Below the pieces are notes generated by a model. It was given only the letters and a program-made list of their open reading frames with translations, was not told where the DNA came from and made no database searches. A stretch of 40,953 bases of DNA, taken from Candidatus Methylomirabilota bacterium (lineage in GTDB: Bacteria; Methylomirabilota; Methylomirabilia; Methylomirabilales; Methylomirabilaceae). The DNA is taken from the NCBI GenBank assembly GCA_016207095.1, contig JACQQF010000024.1, positions 1-40,953 on the forward strand, read 5' to 3'. Below are positions 15,361 through 23,928 of this stretch, in pieces. A program made the position numbers and the translations under genes. Within the stretch, counting starts at the first letter, position 1, and each line of letters begins with the position of its first letter.

Positions 15361-16020
15361 ATGATGGGTTGGCTTCCGGAGAACGTATCGACCTATGGGA
15401 AGGACATCGACCGTCTCTTCTACATCATCTACTACATTACAGGCGTCAGTTTCCTTTTGGTCTCGGGCACCATGGTGGTCTTCCTTATCCTCTACCGGCA
15501 GCGTGAGGGGCGCCGGGCGACGTATGTGCATGGTAACACCACCCTCGAGATCATCTGGACGATTGTGCCGGCCATCATCCTCGTCGTCCTGTCGTTCATG
15601 AGCCAGGCGTCGTGGGGGAATATCAAGGGCCGTGTGCCGCCCTCGGAAGTTCACGTCCAGGTGACTGCCAAGCAGTTCAACTGGGAGATCCTGTACCCCG
15701 GGCCCGACGGAAAGATCGGAACAGCGGATGACCTACAGATGGATAACGAGCTGCACGTGCCGGTGGGCAAGGTCGTTCGGGTCACCCTCAAGGCAAAGGA
15801 TGTCATCCATAGTTTCTTCCTTCCGAACCTGCGCCTGAAGCAGGACGCCGTCCCGGGACGGGAGATCCAAGCGTGGTTCGAGGCGACCAAGCCGGGCCGG
15901 TACGAACTCCCCTGCGCCGAACTCTGTGGATTCGGCCACTCCGGCATGCTCGGTCATTTGACCGTTCACACCGCCGATGACTACAACAAATGGGTGAAGG
16001 AGCAGTGGCCATCGTCCTAG
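15361..16020 (+). CDS. coxB: Cytochrome c oxidase subunit II (CuA)
   Basis: 219 aa. Two N-terminal membrane helices are followed by a cupredoxin domain with the full binuclear CuA set: H150 (VIHSFFLP), C185, E187, C189, H193 and M196 (CAELCGFGHSGM). There is no fused cytochrome c domain. The protein receives electrons from cytochrome c or a cupredoxin at the periplasmic face. The ATG is doubled (MM); AAAGGA lies about 14 bases upstream. It is the first gene of the oxidase cluster after a sigma70 promoter. Confidence 0.97.
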   Translation: MMGWLPENVSTYGKDIDRLFYIIYYITGVSFLLVSGTMVVFLILYRQREGRRATYVHGNTTLEIIWTIVPAIILVVLSFMSQASWGNIKGRVPPSEVHVQVTAKQFNWEILYPGPDGKIGTADDLQMDNELHVPVGKVVRVTLKAKDVIHSFFLPNLRLKQDAVPGREIQAWFEATKPGRYELPCAELCGFGHSGMLGHLTVHTADDYNKWVKEQWPSS

Positions 16021-16038
16021 AATTTGCAGGTCGAGCTG

Positions 16039-16119
16039 TCAGCGATCAGCCATCAGGAAGGTTCGGGGGCCAGGTGTTTCGCTTCTCGCTGCTGCTGAGG
16101 GCTGACGGCTGATAGCTGA
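16039..16119. repeat. Imperfect inverted repeat between coxB and coxA
   Basis: The arms 16039-16056 and 16102-16119 (18 bp each) are inverted repeats with two mismatches, of the TCAGC/GCTGA type scattered in many genomes. It may tune expression between subunits II and I. Confidence 0.6.
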
Positions 16120-16145
16120 GTGCTGAATAGACGAGGAGACGATAC

Positions 16146-17885
16146 ATGAGCGAGGCTGTTGCCACGCATGCTGTGCATGAAGAGCTGGGGTTTCTTCGCA
16201 CCTATGTCTTTTCGACGGATCATAAGATGATCGCCAGGCAGTTCCTGTTCCTGGGTCTGTTCATGATGATCCTGGGCGGCCTGATGGCGCTCATGATCCG
16301 CTGGCAACTCGCCTGGCCGGAGACCCAGGTGCCGGGGACCCGGTGGATCCCCGAGCCATTCATGACCGACGGGTATATGAACCCGGCCTTCTACAACACG
16401 CTCTTTACCATGCACGCCACGATCATGATCTTCTTCGTGATCATGCCGATTTTGGTGGGATGTTACGGAAACTTTTTGATCCCGCTCATGATCGGCGCAC
16501 GGGACATGGCCTTTCCTGTCCTGAACATGCTCTCGTTCTGGGTTGGTGCGGTGGCCGGGGTCGTCATGTTGGCAGGCTTCTTTGTCCCCGGCGGCCATGC
16601 GGCCAGTGGCTGGACCTCATACGCCCCTCTGAGCGCGGTGACCCAGTACACCGGCGTGGACTGGGGGCAGAACTTGTGGTGTATCAGTCTCATCATCCTC
16701 GGTCTCTCGTCCCTGATGGGCTCGATCAACTACATCACAACGATCATCAACATGCGGGCGCCCGGCATGACCTTCTTCCGTCTGCCGCTCGTCATCTGGT
16801 CTCTCTTCATTGTCGCCATCCTGCTGTTGCTGGCGCTCCCGGTGCTGACCTCGGCGCTGGCCATGCTCTTGCTGGATCGCATGGCGGGGACGAGCTTCTT
16901 TCTTCCCGCGGGCGGGGGGGAGCCGCTTCTGTGGCAGCACCTTTTCTGGTTCTTTGGCCATCCGGAAGTGTACATCTTGATCCTCCCGGCCATGGGGATT
17001 GCCTCCGATATCCTGTCCGTCTTCTCTCGCAAGCCGATCTTCGGATACCGCGCGATGGCCTTCTCCATGATCGGGATCGCGTTCCTGAGTTGGGTTGTCT
17101 GGGGCCACCACATGTTTCAAAGCGGGATGAGCCCGGCACTCGGCTTTAGCTTCATGGTGACGACGATGGTGATCGCGGTGCCATCGGCGATCAAGACGTT
17201 CAACTGGCTCGGGACAATATGGGGTGGCTCGATCAGGTTCACGACGCCGATGCTGAACGCGCTGGCCTTCGTCTCCATGTTCGTCGTCGGTGGCCTAAGC
17301 GGCATCTTCATGGCCTCGACGCCCGTCGATATCTTCATCCATGACACCTATTTCATCGTCGCCCATATCCACTACGTCGTCTTCGGCGGCAGCGTCTTCG
17401 GCCTCTTCGCTGCTGTCTACTACTGGTTCCCGAAGATGTTCGGGCGCATGATGAACGAGCCGCTGGGGAAGATCCACTTCTTCACGACCTTCATCGCGTA
17501 CAACTGCACCTTTTTCGCGATGCACATCCTTGGCATAGGCGGGATGATGAGGCGGATCTACAACCCGATGCAGTACGAGTTCCTGCACCCACTGCAGCCG
17601 ATCAATGTGTTCATCACCTGGAGCGCGATCGCGCTCGGGCTCGCGCAGATCCCCTTCGTGATCAATTTCTTCTGGAGCTTGTTCGCCGGGAGGAAGGCCG
17701 AGCGGAATCCCTGGAAGGCGAACACGCTCGAGTGGGTAGCCCCGTCGCCGCCGCCGCACGGCAACTTCGATGCGATTCCCGTCGTCTATCGCGGCCCCTA
17801 TGAGTATAGCTCGCCCGAGGTCACCGAGGACTACCTGCCACAGGATCGGCAGCTCGTGCCTCAGCGTGTGGCGACAGCGCATTAG
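16146..17885 (+). CDS. coxA: Cytochrome c oxidase subunit I, A1 type
   Basis: 579 aa; GAGGAG before the ATG. Heme a ligands are H90 and H409, heme a3 ligand H407 (FIVAHIHYV), CuB ligands H272, H321 and H322, and the cross-linked Tyr is Y276 (GHPEVYIL). E274, D120 (GARDMAFP) and K350 (PSAIKTF) mark both the D- and K-type proton channels, giving an A1-type oxidase. It reduces oxygen to water in the cytoplasmic membrane and pumps protons. The C-terminal tail is Pro-rich. It follows coxB and precedes ctaA. Confidence 0.97.
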   Translation: MSEAVATHAVHEELGFLRTYVFSTDHKMIARQFLFLGLFMMILGGLMALMIRWQLAWPETQVPGTRWIPEPFMTDGYMNPAFYNTLFTMHATIMIFFVIMPILVGCYGNFLIPLMIGARDMAFPVLNMLSFWVGAVAGVVMLAGFFVPGGHAASGWTSYAPLSAVTQYTGVDWGQNLWCISLIILGLSSLMGSINYITTIINMRAPGMTFFRLPLVIWSLFIVAILLLLALPVLTSALAMLLLDRMAGTSFFLPAGGGEPLLWQHLFWFFGHPEVYILILPAMGIASDILSVFSRKPIFGYRAMAFSMIGIAFLSWVVWGHHMFQSGMSPALGFSFMVTTMVIAVPSAIKTFNWLGTIWGGSIRFTTPMLNALAFVSMFVVGGLSGIFMASTPVDIFIHDTYFIVAHIHYVVFGGSVFGLFAAVYYWFPKMFGRMMNEPLGKIHFFTTFIAYNCTFFAMHILGIGGMMRRIYNPMQYEFLHPLQPINVFITWSAIALGLAQIPFVINFFWSLFAGRKAERNPWKANTLEWVAPSPPPHGNFDAIPVVYRGPYEYSSPEVTEDYLPQDRQLVPQRVATAH

Positions 17886-17895
17886 GAGCGGAAGC

Positions 17896-18861
17896 ATGCC
17901 GGATCAGCGACACGCCTGCATCCCGCGCCAGGGAACAACCAGCGCCTGGCTGCATCGCCTCGCGCTCCTCACCGCGAGCGTCACCCTCGTGCTGATCTTT
18001 GTTGGGGGTCTGGTGACCAATACCGGCTCAGCGCTTGCAGTGCCGGACTGGCCGACGACCTTTGGGTACAGCATGTTCTTGTACCCATGGTCGAGGATGG
18101 TTGGAGGCATCTTCTACGAACACAGTCATCGCCTGATCGGTTCGGCCGCCGGTATCCTGACCGTGACGTTGGCCGTTTGGATGTGGATCACAGAGCCGCG
18201 GCGATGGCTTCGGTGGTTGGGGGCTGCCGCCGTCATGGCGGTGATCGTCCAGGGAGTATTGGGTGGTCTTCGGGTGATCCTAATTTCCGACGGAACGACG
18301 ATCGCCATCATCCATGGTTGCCTCGCGCAGGCCTTTTTTGCCCTCACGGTGAGTGTGGCGCTGTTCACCTCCCAGGGCTGGAAACAGGAACCGGAACAGA
18401 TCCCCGGCGCGGAGGCCGGCCGCCTGAGACGTTTCTCCCTCCTCACGACCGGCTTGATTGCCTTGCAGATCGTTGTCGGAGCGATTCTGACACACGCCGG
18501 TCTTTTGCTGAATGCTCACTTGCTGTTCGCTGTCCTTGTGACCATTCATGTGTCGATGCTTGCAGCACGGATCTTGAGACGCCATCAAGGTGAGGAGAAG
18601 CTCGTGCGCCCCGTGATCGTGCTCTGCAGCCTATTGTTTCTCCAACTCCTCCTGGGTCTGGGATCGTATGTGGGGCGTTTCACATCTCTCGGATTGCCCA
18701 ACGCCGCTCTGACTGGATTGGCGCTTCCAGTCACCCACAGGCTCACTGGAGCGTTGATGCTGGCGACCTGCCTGGTCGTGACACTGCGGGCGCATCGACG
18801 TGCCGCGTCGGTCACTCGCGTAGTCGGCCGCGTGATCGCGCCGGAGGGGGTGCCCGCGTGA
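17896..18861 (+). CDS. ctaA: Heme A synthase
   Basis: 321 aa. ATG 17896, ten bases after the coxA stop with AGGAG upstream; longer in-frame starts lie inside coxA. Eight membrane helices in two related halves are typical. Diagnostic text is GGLVTNTGSALAVPDWPTT, YEHSHRLIGS, IIHGCLAQAFFAL and VTHRLTGALM, supplying the heme-ligating histidines. The enzyme oxidises the methyl group of heme O to make heme A for the oxidase. It overlaps ctaB by 4 bp (GTGA), so the two are translationally coupled. Confidence 0.9.
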   Translation: MPDQRHACIPRQGTTSAWLHRLALLTASVTLVLIFVGGLVTNTGSALAVPDWPTTFGYSMFLYPWSRMVGGIFYEHSHRLIGSAAGILTVTLAVWMWITEPRRWLRWLGAAAVMAVIVQGVLGGLRVILISDGTTIAIIHGCLAQAFFALTVSVALFTSQGWKQEPEQIPGAEAGRLRRFSLLTTGLIALQIVVGAILTHAGLLLNAHLLFAVLVTIHVSMLAARILRRHQGEEKLVRPVIVLCSLLFLQLLLGLGSYVGRFTSLGLPNAALTGLALPVTHRLTGALMLATCLVVTLRAHRRAASVTRVVGRVIAPEGVPA

Positions 18862-19763
18862 CGCTTCAAACGGGGACGCTGGACATCGGGCTGACACGCG
18901 CGCGCCGGCGAGCGGCAGATTTCGCCGCGCTGGCGAAGCCTCGGGTGGTTCTCATGGTCCTGGTCACGGCCCTCGTGGGATTTTATCTGGGCTCGCGGGG
19001 CGCGCCGGACTACATCGCGCTCCTTCAGACTCTGGTCGGGGTAGGACTCGCGGCGGCGGGTAGCCTCGCGCTCAACCAGTTCCTGGAGCGCGAGGTGGAT
19101 TCACGGATGGAGCGGACACGGCTCCGCCCGTTGCCCGATGGGCGGCTCGAGCCCATCGAGGCGCTGGGGTTCGGTGCGGCGATGACCGTGGCAGGCCTCC
19201 TGTACCTCGCCCTTGCCGTGAACGCGCTAAGTTCACTGCTGGCGGCAATCATCGTTGGCAGCTATCTCTTTCTCTACACGCCGCTCAAACGTAAGTCTGC
19301 GATCTGCACCGTCGTGGGGTCGATTCCAGGGGCGCTGCCTCCGGTCATCGGGTGGACGGCGGCCAGGGGCGAGCTTGGGCTCGAGGCGTGGGTCCTCTTT
19401 GCCATCCTCTTTTTGTGGCAACTTCCCCACACGCTCGCCATCGGCACGCTCTATCGCGACGACTATGCCCGTGCAGGGATTCGAGTGCTGCCTGTGGTCG
19501 ATCCGGACGGCAAGAGCACCGGACGTCAGATCGTCAGCAACTGCTTGGCGCTGCTCGTGGTGGGCCTCCTGCCGACGCTGATCGGGCTGGCTGGAGAGGT
19601 CTATTTCCTTGGCGCGTTCGCGCTCGGCGTTGGGCTGCTCGGGTGCGGCTTTGCGCTCGCCATCTCGCGGTCGATGGCAAATGCGCGGCGCCTCCTGTTC
19701 GCGTCGCTGGTGTACCTTCCGGTGCTCCTCGCGCTTATGGCGCTCGATAAGGTTCCATTCTAA
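18858..19763 (+). CDS. ctaB: Protoheme IX farnesyltransferase (heme O synthase)
   Basis: 301 aa from GTG, overlapping the ctaA stop. A UbiA-superfamily prenyltransferase: the first Asp-rich motif is NQFLEREVDSRMERTRLRPL, and the second region LWQLPHTLAIGTLYRDDYA carries the DD of the second site. It adds a farnesyl group to protoheme to make heme O, the substrate of CtaA. About nine membrane helices. A MITE lies 53 bp after its stop codon and separates it from the rest of the cluster. Confidence 0.95.
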   Translation: MTLQTGTLDIGLTRARRRAADFAALAKPRVVLMVLVTALVGFYLGSRGAPDYIALLQTLVGVGLAAAGSLALNQFLEREVDSRMERTRLRPLPDGRLEPIEALGFGAAMTVAGLLYLALAVNALSSLLAAIIVGSYLFLYTPLKRKSAICTVVGSIPGALPPVIGWTAARGELGLEAWVLFAILFLWQLPHTLAIGTLYRDDYARAGIRVLPVVDPDGKSTGRQIVSNCLALLVVGLLPTLIGLAGEVYFLGAFALGVGLLGCGFALAISRSMANARRLLFASLVYLPVLLALMALDKVPF

Positions 19764-19816
19764 TGCCGAGACCGGGAAGGTGCCGCGCAACTTAGGGCGA
19801 AATGGTTGGAGGGGCT

Positions 19817-19924
19817 CTAGTGCCGTTCCAACTTGTTGCGGCTAACTGTCGACAGGTGTCGGGCGAAGAACTATCGATTTCCGCGGCCTTATCATTTCGG
19901 TGTAAATAGTTGGAACGGCACTAG
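19817..19924. mobile_element. MITE, uninterrupted copy, CTAG target duplication
   Basis: Body 19821-19920 (100 bp) has ends TGCCGTTCCAACT and AGTTGGAACGGCA and CTAG on both sides. It is the inverted, unbroken counterpart of the outer element at 1130-1306. The right end lies two bases before the ATG at 19927; GGAA within its terminal repeat is the only ribosome-site-like sequence for that small gene. Confidence 0.9.
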
Positions 19925-19926
19925 CC

Positions 19927-20049
19927 ATGACGCGGACCGGACCTGAACTATTTGCCAGAAAGAAGAATGTGCGTCTGGGGCTATTCCTGGTAAGCATCTT
20001 CCTGGTGCTCTATGCGGGGTCAGTGATCTTCATACTGGTGAGCCATTAG
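19927..20049 (+). CDS. Small single-helix oxidase-associated membrane protein
   Basis: 40 aa. A basic N-terminus (FARKKNVRLG) and one membrane helix (LFLVSIFLVLYAGSVIFILV). Similar 35-40 aa proteins with the pattern KNVRLGL plus one helix are found in oxidase clusters and are called cytochrome oxidase small assembly proteins; the assignment rests on size, wording and place. The frame is closed upstream by a TAA inside the MITE. The MITE separates it from ctaB, so its expression may depend on the element. Confidence 0.6.
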   Translation: MTRTGPELFARKKNVRLGLFLVSIFLVLYAGSVIFILVSH

Positions 20050-20087
20050 GATGTCAGCCGAGAAGCGGCTTGCGGGAGAGGCGTGAC

Positions 20088-20786
20088 ATGCCCCGCGGGG
20101 AAGTTGTAACCTCAATTGTTGATGTCGGAACAGAGCAACGAGTCGAGATCCCTTCGCGCGTTGGTGCGCCGCCATTCACGGGATCTCCCTCCGGCCGGGA
20201 TCCGTTCCCGTGGTCCCCAGATCCCATGGTTGGGCCACCGGTCAGCAACGCCCGGCTTGGGATGTTGGTCTTCCTGGCATTCGAGGGGATGTTCTTTGCC
20301 GGACTACTCGGAACGTTCTTGGTGTTTCGTCTCGGAAGTCAGTTCTGGCCCCCGGTCGGCCAGCCGCGCCTGCCGATCTTGGTCACCTCGGCCAATACCG
20401 CAATCCTGCTTTTCAGCAGTTGGACCATGCGCAACGGGCTACGCGCCATGCGGAAAGGTGATTGGGATGGTCTGACAACCGGGCTATCGTGGACGGCGCT
20501 ACTCGGAACCACCTTCCTCATCGTCCAGGGGTCCGAATGGCTTCGCCTCATCCGGCACGGCCTTACGCTGTCGGCGGGGATCTACGGTGCCACCTTCTAC
20601 ACCCTGATCGGGTGTCATGGCCTCCACGTCCTTGGCGCGGTCATCTGGTTGCTGATCGCTCGTATCGGCTTGAGCGACAAACGGTTTTGGGCGCGCCGGC
20701 AGGTCGGCGTCGAGCTCGGTGGGATGTATTGGTACTTCGTCGTTGCCCTTTGGCCTGTTCTCTTCGCACTTGTGTATCTCAGTTGA
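20088..20786 (+). CDS. Heme-copper oxidase subunit III (first copy)
   Basis: 232 aa. ATG 20088 is preferred because GGGAGAGG lies just upstream; an in-frame TTG at 20070 lacks one. After a roughly 45-residue Pro-rich leader come five membrane helices with subunit III wording: NARLGMLVFLAFEGMFFAGL, FYTLIGCHGLHVLGAVIW and YWYFVVALWPVLFALVY. It binds subunit I and supports proton uptake and turnover stability. A second, different subunit III-like gene lies 365 bp further on; two copies may have distinct partners. Confidence 0.88.
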   Translation: MPRGEVVTSIVDVGTEQRVEIPSRVGAPPFTGSPSGRDPFPWSPDPMVGPPVSNARLGMLVFLAFEGMFFAGLLGTFLVFRLGSQFWPPVGQPRLPILVTSANTAILLFSSWTMRNGLRAMRKGDWDGLTTGLSWTALLGTTFLIVQGSEWLRLIRHGLTLSAGIYGATFYTLIGCHGLHVLGAVIWLLIARIGLSDKRFWARRQVGVELGGMYWYFVVALWPVLFALVYLS

Positions 20787-20836
20787 ATCTCCGGGCGATC
20801 GGCGTGACGGGACGAGTGTGGATGGGAGAGTCTAGA

Positions 20837-21154
20837 GTGCGCTGCACAGTGGGGGATCGGATTCAACTGCTTGCCGCAGGAGTAGTGGTGGTCGCTGCGG
20901 CCGTCGGCGCCCTACTTCCGGTCGATGCCCACGCCTGTTCGGTCTGTTGGGATTCGTCGAACGACTTATCTGCTCGGGCCATGAGCTGGAGCATCCTGTT
21001 TCTGATGGCCATGCCGTTTACTATCGTAGGGTCGATCGGAGGATGGTTGGTCTACAAGTATAGAAGACATCCCTCCAAGGTCGAACGTCAGCAGCCAGCA
21101 TCAGGCCGGCCCCTTCCCACAACACAACTGATTCAAAAGGAGAGCGTACGTTGA
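20837..21154 (+). CDS. Membrane protein with CSVC motif, oxidase cluster
   Basis: 105 aa from GTG 20837, chosen because GGGAGAG lies six bases upstream; an ATG at 20822 also exists. A signal-like helix ends DAHACSVCWD, leaving a CxxC at the outer face, then a second helix (SWSILFLMAMPFTIVGSIGG) and a basic tail. It sits between the two subunit III genes and overlaps the second by 4 bp. I do not recognise a named family. An outward CxxC could hold copper or act in thiol exchange during CuA or CuB assembly; this is inference. Confidence 0.65.
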   Translation: MRCTVGDRIQLLAAGVVVVAAAVGALLPVDAHACSVCWDSSNDLSARAMSWSILFLMAMPFTIVGSIGGWLVYKYRRHPSKVERQQPASGRPLPTTQLIQKESVR

Positions 21155-21768
21155 GCCAAGCCGCCGCCTTAGATACGGCTGTCGAACCGGCAGAGTCGCC
21201 CCTCACGCCCGAGAGTTGGGGCAAGCTTGGAATGTGGATCTTTCTTGCCGGCGATGCGATGTCATTTGGGGCCTTGCTGGCCGGATATGGCGCCCTCCGC
21301 TATGGAAGCACTGACTGGCCTTTACCGTCGAAGGTGCTGGGCGTGGGGTTGACCGCCTTCATGACGTTTCTCTTGATTTGCAGCAGCGTGACGATGGTGC
21401 TTGCCCTGGCGGCGATCCAAAGGGGGGATCAGCGTGGGCTGCGGAAGTTCCTTTCGTTGACCGTCTTGGGCGGGTTGATGTTCCTGGGTATGCAGGCCTA
21501 CGAGTGGACCCATCTGATCCACGATGGCCTGACGCTCACCGGCAATCCCTTCGGCGCTGTGTTATTCGGGACCACCTTTTTCATCATCACCGGCTTTCAT
21601 GGCGCGCACGTCACCGGTGGGGTCATCTACCTGTCCTGCTATCTGATCCAGGCGCTTCGCGGGCACGTCGGCCAAGGCAGCGCCAATGCCATTGAAATCG
21701 CGGCACTGTACTGGCACTTCGTGGATCTGGTCTGGATCCTGGTGTTCACCTTCGTCTATCTGTTATAA
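21151..21768 (+). CDS. ctaE: Heme-copper oxidase subunit III (second copy)
   Basis: 205 aa from TTG 21151 (GGAGAG upstream, 4-bp overlap with the gene before). Five helices with family text: ESWGKLGMWIFLAGDAMSFG, MQAYEWTHLI, FFIITGFHGAHVTGGVIYL and ALYWHFVDLVWILVFTFVYLL, the last being the classic subunit III C-terminus. It is closer to canonical subunit III than the first copy. The two differ in most positions, so they are old paralogs rather than a recent duplication. Confidence 0.92.
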   Translation: MSQAAALDTAVEPAESPLTPESWGKLGMWIFLAGDAMSFGALLAGYGALRYGSTDWPLPSKVLGVGLTAFMTFLLICSSVTMVLALAAIQRGDQRGLRKFLSLTVLGGLMFLGMQAYEWTHLIHDGLTLTGNPFGAVLFGTTFFIITGFHGAHVTGGVIYLSCYLIQALRGHVGQGSANAIEIAALYWHFVDLVWILVFTFVYLL

Positions 21769-21787
21769 TGCGCGGTGGGAGGAATCG

Positions 21788-22108
21788 ATGACGTCCGCTC
21801 ATAAGCAACCGAACTACATCGGCGTCTTCTGGTGGCTCTTGGCCCTCACGATTCTCGAGGTGGGAGTGATCTTTATGCCGATGGCGAGGCTCCTCATCGC
21901 CATCCTGCTGGTCGGGATGGCGATGTCGAAGGCGGCACTCGTCGCCATGTACTTCATGCACCTGAAGTTTGAGCGGCGAACACTGGGCTTAATCGCCATC
22001 ATTCCATTAGCCTTGTGCGTGTTATTGGTCTTTGCCCTGCTGCCGGACCTGTCCGCAACTCCGCACCGATCGACGGAACCTCCTCAGGCCCCTGCAACCT
22101 CGCATTGA
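21788..22108 (+). CDS. Cytochrome c oxidase subunit IV-like
   Basis: 106 aa; GGGAGG before ATG 21788. Three membrane helices (FWWLLALTILEVGVIFMP; LLIAILLVGMAMSKAALVAMYFMHLKFE; LIAIIPLALCVLLVFALLP). SKAALVAMYFMHLKFE is the signature of the bacterial COX4/CyoD-like family that stabilises the oxidase. A Pro/Thr-rich tail follows. It lies 19 bp after the second subunit III gene. Confidence 0.88.
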   Translation: MTSAHKQPNYIGVFWWLLALTILEVGVIFMPMARLLIAILLVGMAMSKAALVAMYFMHLKFERRTLGLIAIIPLALCVLLVFALLPDLSATPHRSTEPPQAPATSH

Positions 22109-22157
22109 CGTCGTCAGGTTCCCCCGCTATCGGAGGGGTCGGCTGCTTGGTTAACAG

Positions 22158-22847
22158 GTGAGACCGGGGGAACAGATCAGGCAACCGGGCGATCCCGGGG
22201 TCCAGAAAGCGCTCTGGGGCCTGCTGATTCTCGTTCTCATCGGCGTGGTTGGCGCAGGAGCCTGGTCCCTGATCTTCCATAAACCGGTCTCGAAACAGGC
22301 GCTGTCGGTCGGACCGCGGCAACCACCCGCCTACGGCTCGGTGCCCGATTTCTCGTTTATCGAGCGGAGCGGTCGAAGGGTCGAGCGGGCAGAGTTCCTG
22401 GGAAAGATCTGGGTCGTGGACCTGATCTACACCCGCTGTCCCGATACCTGCCCGTTGCAGAGCGCCGAGATGGCCAGGCTTCAGGCTGAGTTTGTGAACG
22501 AGGCGGATGTCCTTTTGGTCTCGATCACAGTCGATCCGGCGCGGGACACCCTTGCGGTCCTTTCCCGATACGCGAAACGCTTCGGGGCTGATCCGAAACG
22601 ATGGCTCTTCCTGACTGGAGAGAAAGAGGCGATTTATCGCTTCGTCCAGGAAGGCCTCCGCCTCCCCGTGATGGATCCCAGAAGCAGGCCCCGGGGTGCT
22701 AGTGGCGAGGGAGTGACACTTCTTCACAGCTCCAGATTCGTTCTTGTCGATCGCGAGGCCCGGATCAGAGGCTACTACGAGAGCAGCGATATGGAATCAG
22801 TCCGGCAGCTCCGCGAACACGTAAAGACCTTGCTTCGGAAGGGATGA
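22158..22847 (+). CDS. SCO1/SenC copper chaperone
   Basis: 229 aa from GTG 22158; the ribosome site is weak. One N-terminal membrane helix is followed by a thioredoxin-like domain with the copper-binding set C94 and C98 (TRCPDTCPL) and H190 (LLHSSRF). Other family marks are PDFSFIERSG and VSITVDPARD. It delivers copper to, or reduces, the CuA cysteines of subunit II from the outer face of the membrane. It overlaps the DUF420 gene by 4 bp (ATGA). Confidence 0.92.
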   Translation: MRPGEQIRQPGDPGVQKALWGLLILVLIGVVGAGAWSLIFHKPVSKQALSVGPRQPPAYGSVPDFSFIERSGRRVERAEFLGKIWVVDLIYTRCPDTCPLQSAEMARLQAEFVNEADVLLVSITVDPARDTLAVLSRYAKRFGADPKRWLFLTGEKEAIYRFVQEGLRLPVMDPRSRPRGASGEGVTLLHSSRFVLVDREARIRGYYESSDMESVRQLREHVKTLLRKG

Positions 22848-23278
22848 GCCCCCTCTCCGTTTCAGCGCTCCCTACCCTCAATGCCGCACTGAATGGCACC
22901 TGCGCCCTCTTGCTTACCGTCGGATATCTTTTCATTCGACGGCGGAAGGTCGCCGCCCACAGGGCGTGCATGATATCCGCCTTTGTGACCTCCACACTCT
23001 TTCTGATCTCCTATCTGACCTATCACTATCACGTCGGGTCGAGGCCGTTCGGGGGGCAAGGCGCGATTCGCACACTGTACTTCACGATTCTCATCTCGCA
23101 CACGATCCTGGCCGTGGCGATTATCCCTTTAGCGCTCATCACGTTATATCGGGGATTGAAAGGTCGCTTTGATCGACACGTCGCGATTGCCCGATGGACG
23201 CTGCCTGTGTGGCTCTACGTGTCGGTCACCGGGGTGATCGTTTATCTGATGCTGTATCAGCTCTACCCATCTTCGTGA
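22844..23278 (+). CDS. DUF420 membrane protein (CtaM-like)
   Basis: 144 aa, translationally coupled to the SCO gene. Four membrane helices. LPTLNAALNGTCALLLTVGY, HRACMISAFVTSTLFLISYL and HYHVGSRPFGGQG are typical of DUF420. In Gram-positive bacteria a member (CtaM) is needed for heme A oxidase activity, and family genes usually sit beside SCO and cox genes, as here. The conserved histidines (H23-region RRKVAAHRA and YHYHVG) may bind metal or heme. Confidence 0.88.
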   Translation: MSPLSVSALPTLNAALNGTCALLLTVGYLFIRRRKVAAHRACMISAFVTSTLFLISYLTYHYHVGSRPFGGQGAIRTLYFTILISHTILAVAIIPLALITLYRGLKGRFDRHVAIARWTLPVWLYVSVTGVIVYLMLYQLYPSS

Positions 23279-23354
23279 CTCACCCGAATATCCCGGCCTA
23301 CCTTCAGCACCGGCTCACCAATGGTACTGTGAACGGAGAGAGGGCCTGAGCAGG

Positions 23355-23729
23355 ATGGATCTGCACCGTGTCCGATTGCTGCTGAGCAGAGGTGTCCGGT
23401 TGAGGTGCCCTCGATGCGGCGCCGCGACACTGTTTGGTGGTCTCCTCTCGATGTATCCAGACTGCGTCAACTGCGATCTGAGGTTCGAACGTGAACAGGG
23501 ATATTTCGTAGGCGCAATCTACCTGAATTATGCCGCTACGGTTATTATCGTGATCGCGGGGTACATTGTGCTTGATTATTTCTTCAACCTTTCGCTTGCT
23601 AAGCAGCTCATCGTGTGGATCGCGTTTGGCGTCTGCTTCCCCCTGTTCTTTCTTCGGTATGCCAGAAGCCTGTGGCTGAGCATCGACTATATCTTCGACC
23701 CCGAGAATGGGCCAGGGGACCGCACCTGA
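23355..23729 (+). CDS. DUF983 zinc-ribbon membrane protein
   Basis: 124 aa. CPRCGAATLFGGLLSMYPDCVNCDLRFEREQGYFVGAIYLNY gives a two-CxxC zinc ribbon followed by the DUF983 signature, then two membrane helices; only the parts CPRCG and CVNCDLRFE are needed for the call. DUF983 genes are common in oxidase clusters of alpha-proteobacteria and others, with no defined activity. It is the last gene of the oxidase cluster. Confidence 0.85.
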   Translation: MDLHRVRLLLSRGVRLRCPRCGAATLFGGLLSMYPDCVNCDLRFEREQGYFVGAIYLNYAATVIIVIAGYIVLDYFFNLSLAKQLIVWIAFGVCFPLFFLRYARSLWLSIDYIFDPENGPGDRT

Positions 23730-23818
23730 TCAGTGCCGACGGAGCGTCAGTATTCGTGCCTCGACACCCCCGGATGACCTTGTCGTGGGCTCTTGCGCCC
23801 GACTCGATCGGACCGATG

Positions 23819-23866
23819 CCACGTAAGAAAAACAGCGTTGGTCTCTGTCCCGTTACGTGGTATCAT
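23819..23866 (+). promoter_or_regulatory. Promoter of the Usp gene spanned by an inverted repeat
   Basis: TTGGTC (23838-23843), 17-bp spacer, TATCAT (23861-23866). CCACGTAA (23819-23826) and TTACGTGG (23853-23860) form a perfect 8-bp inverted repeat around the -35 and abut the -10, as an operator or looped site would. Confidence 0.5.
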
Positions 23867-23928
23867 GCGCGGAAAAGTGGTCCAGGGACACCTTAGACCG
23901 CCTAGCCATAAGGGGGGATTTACCGACC

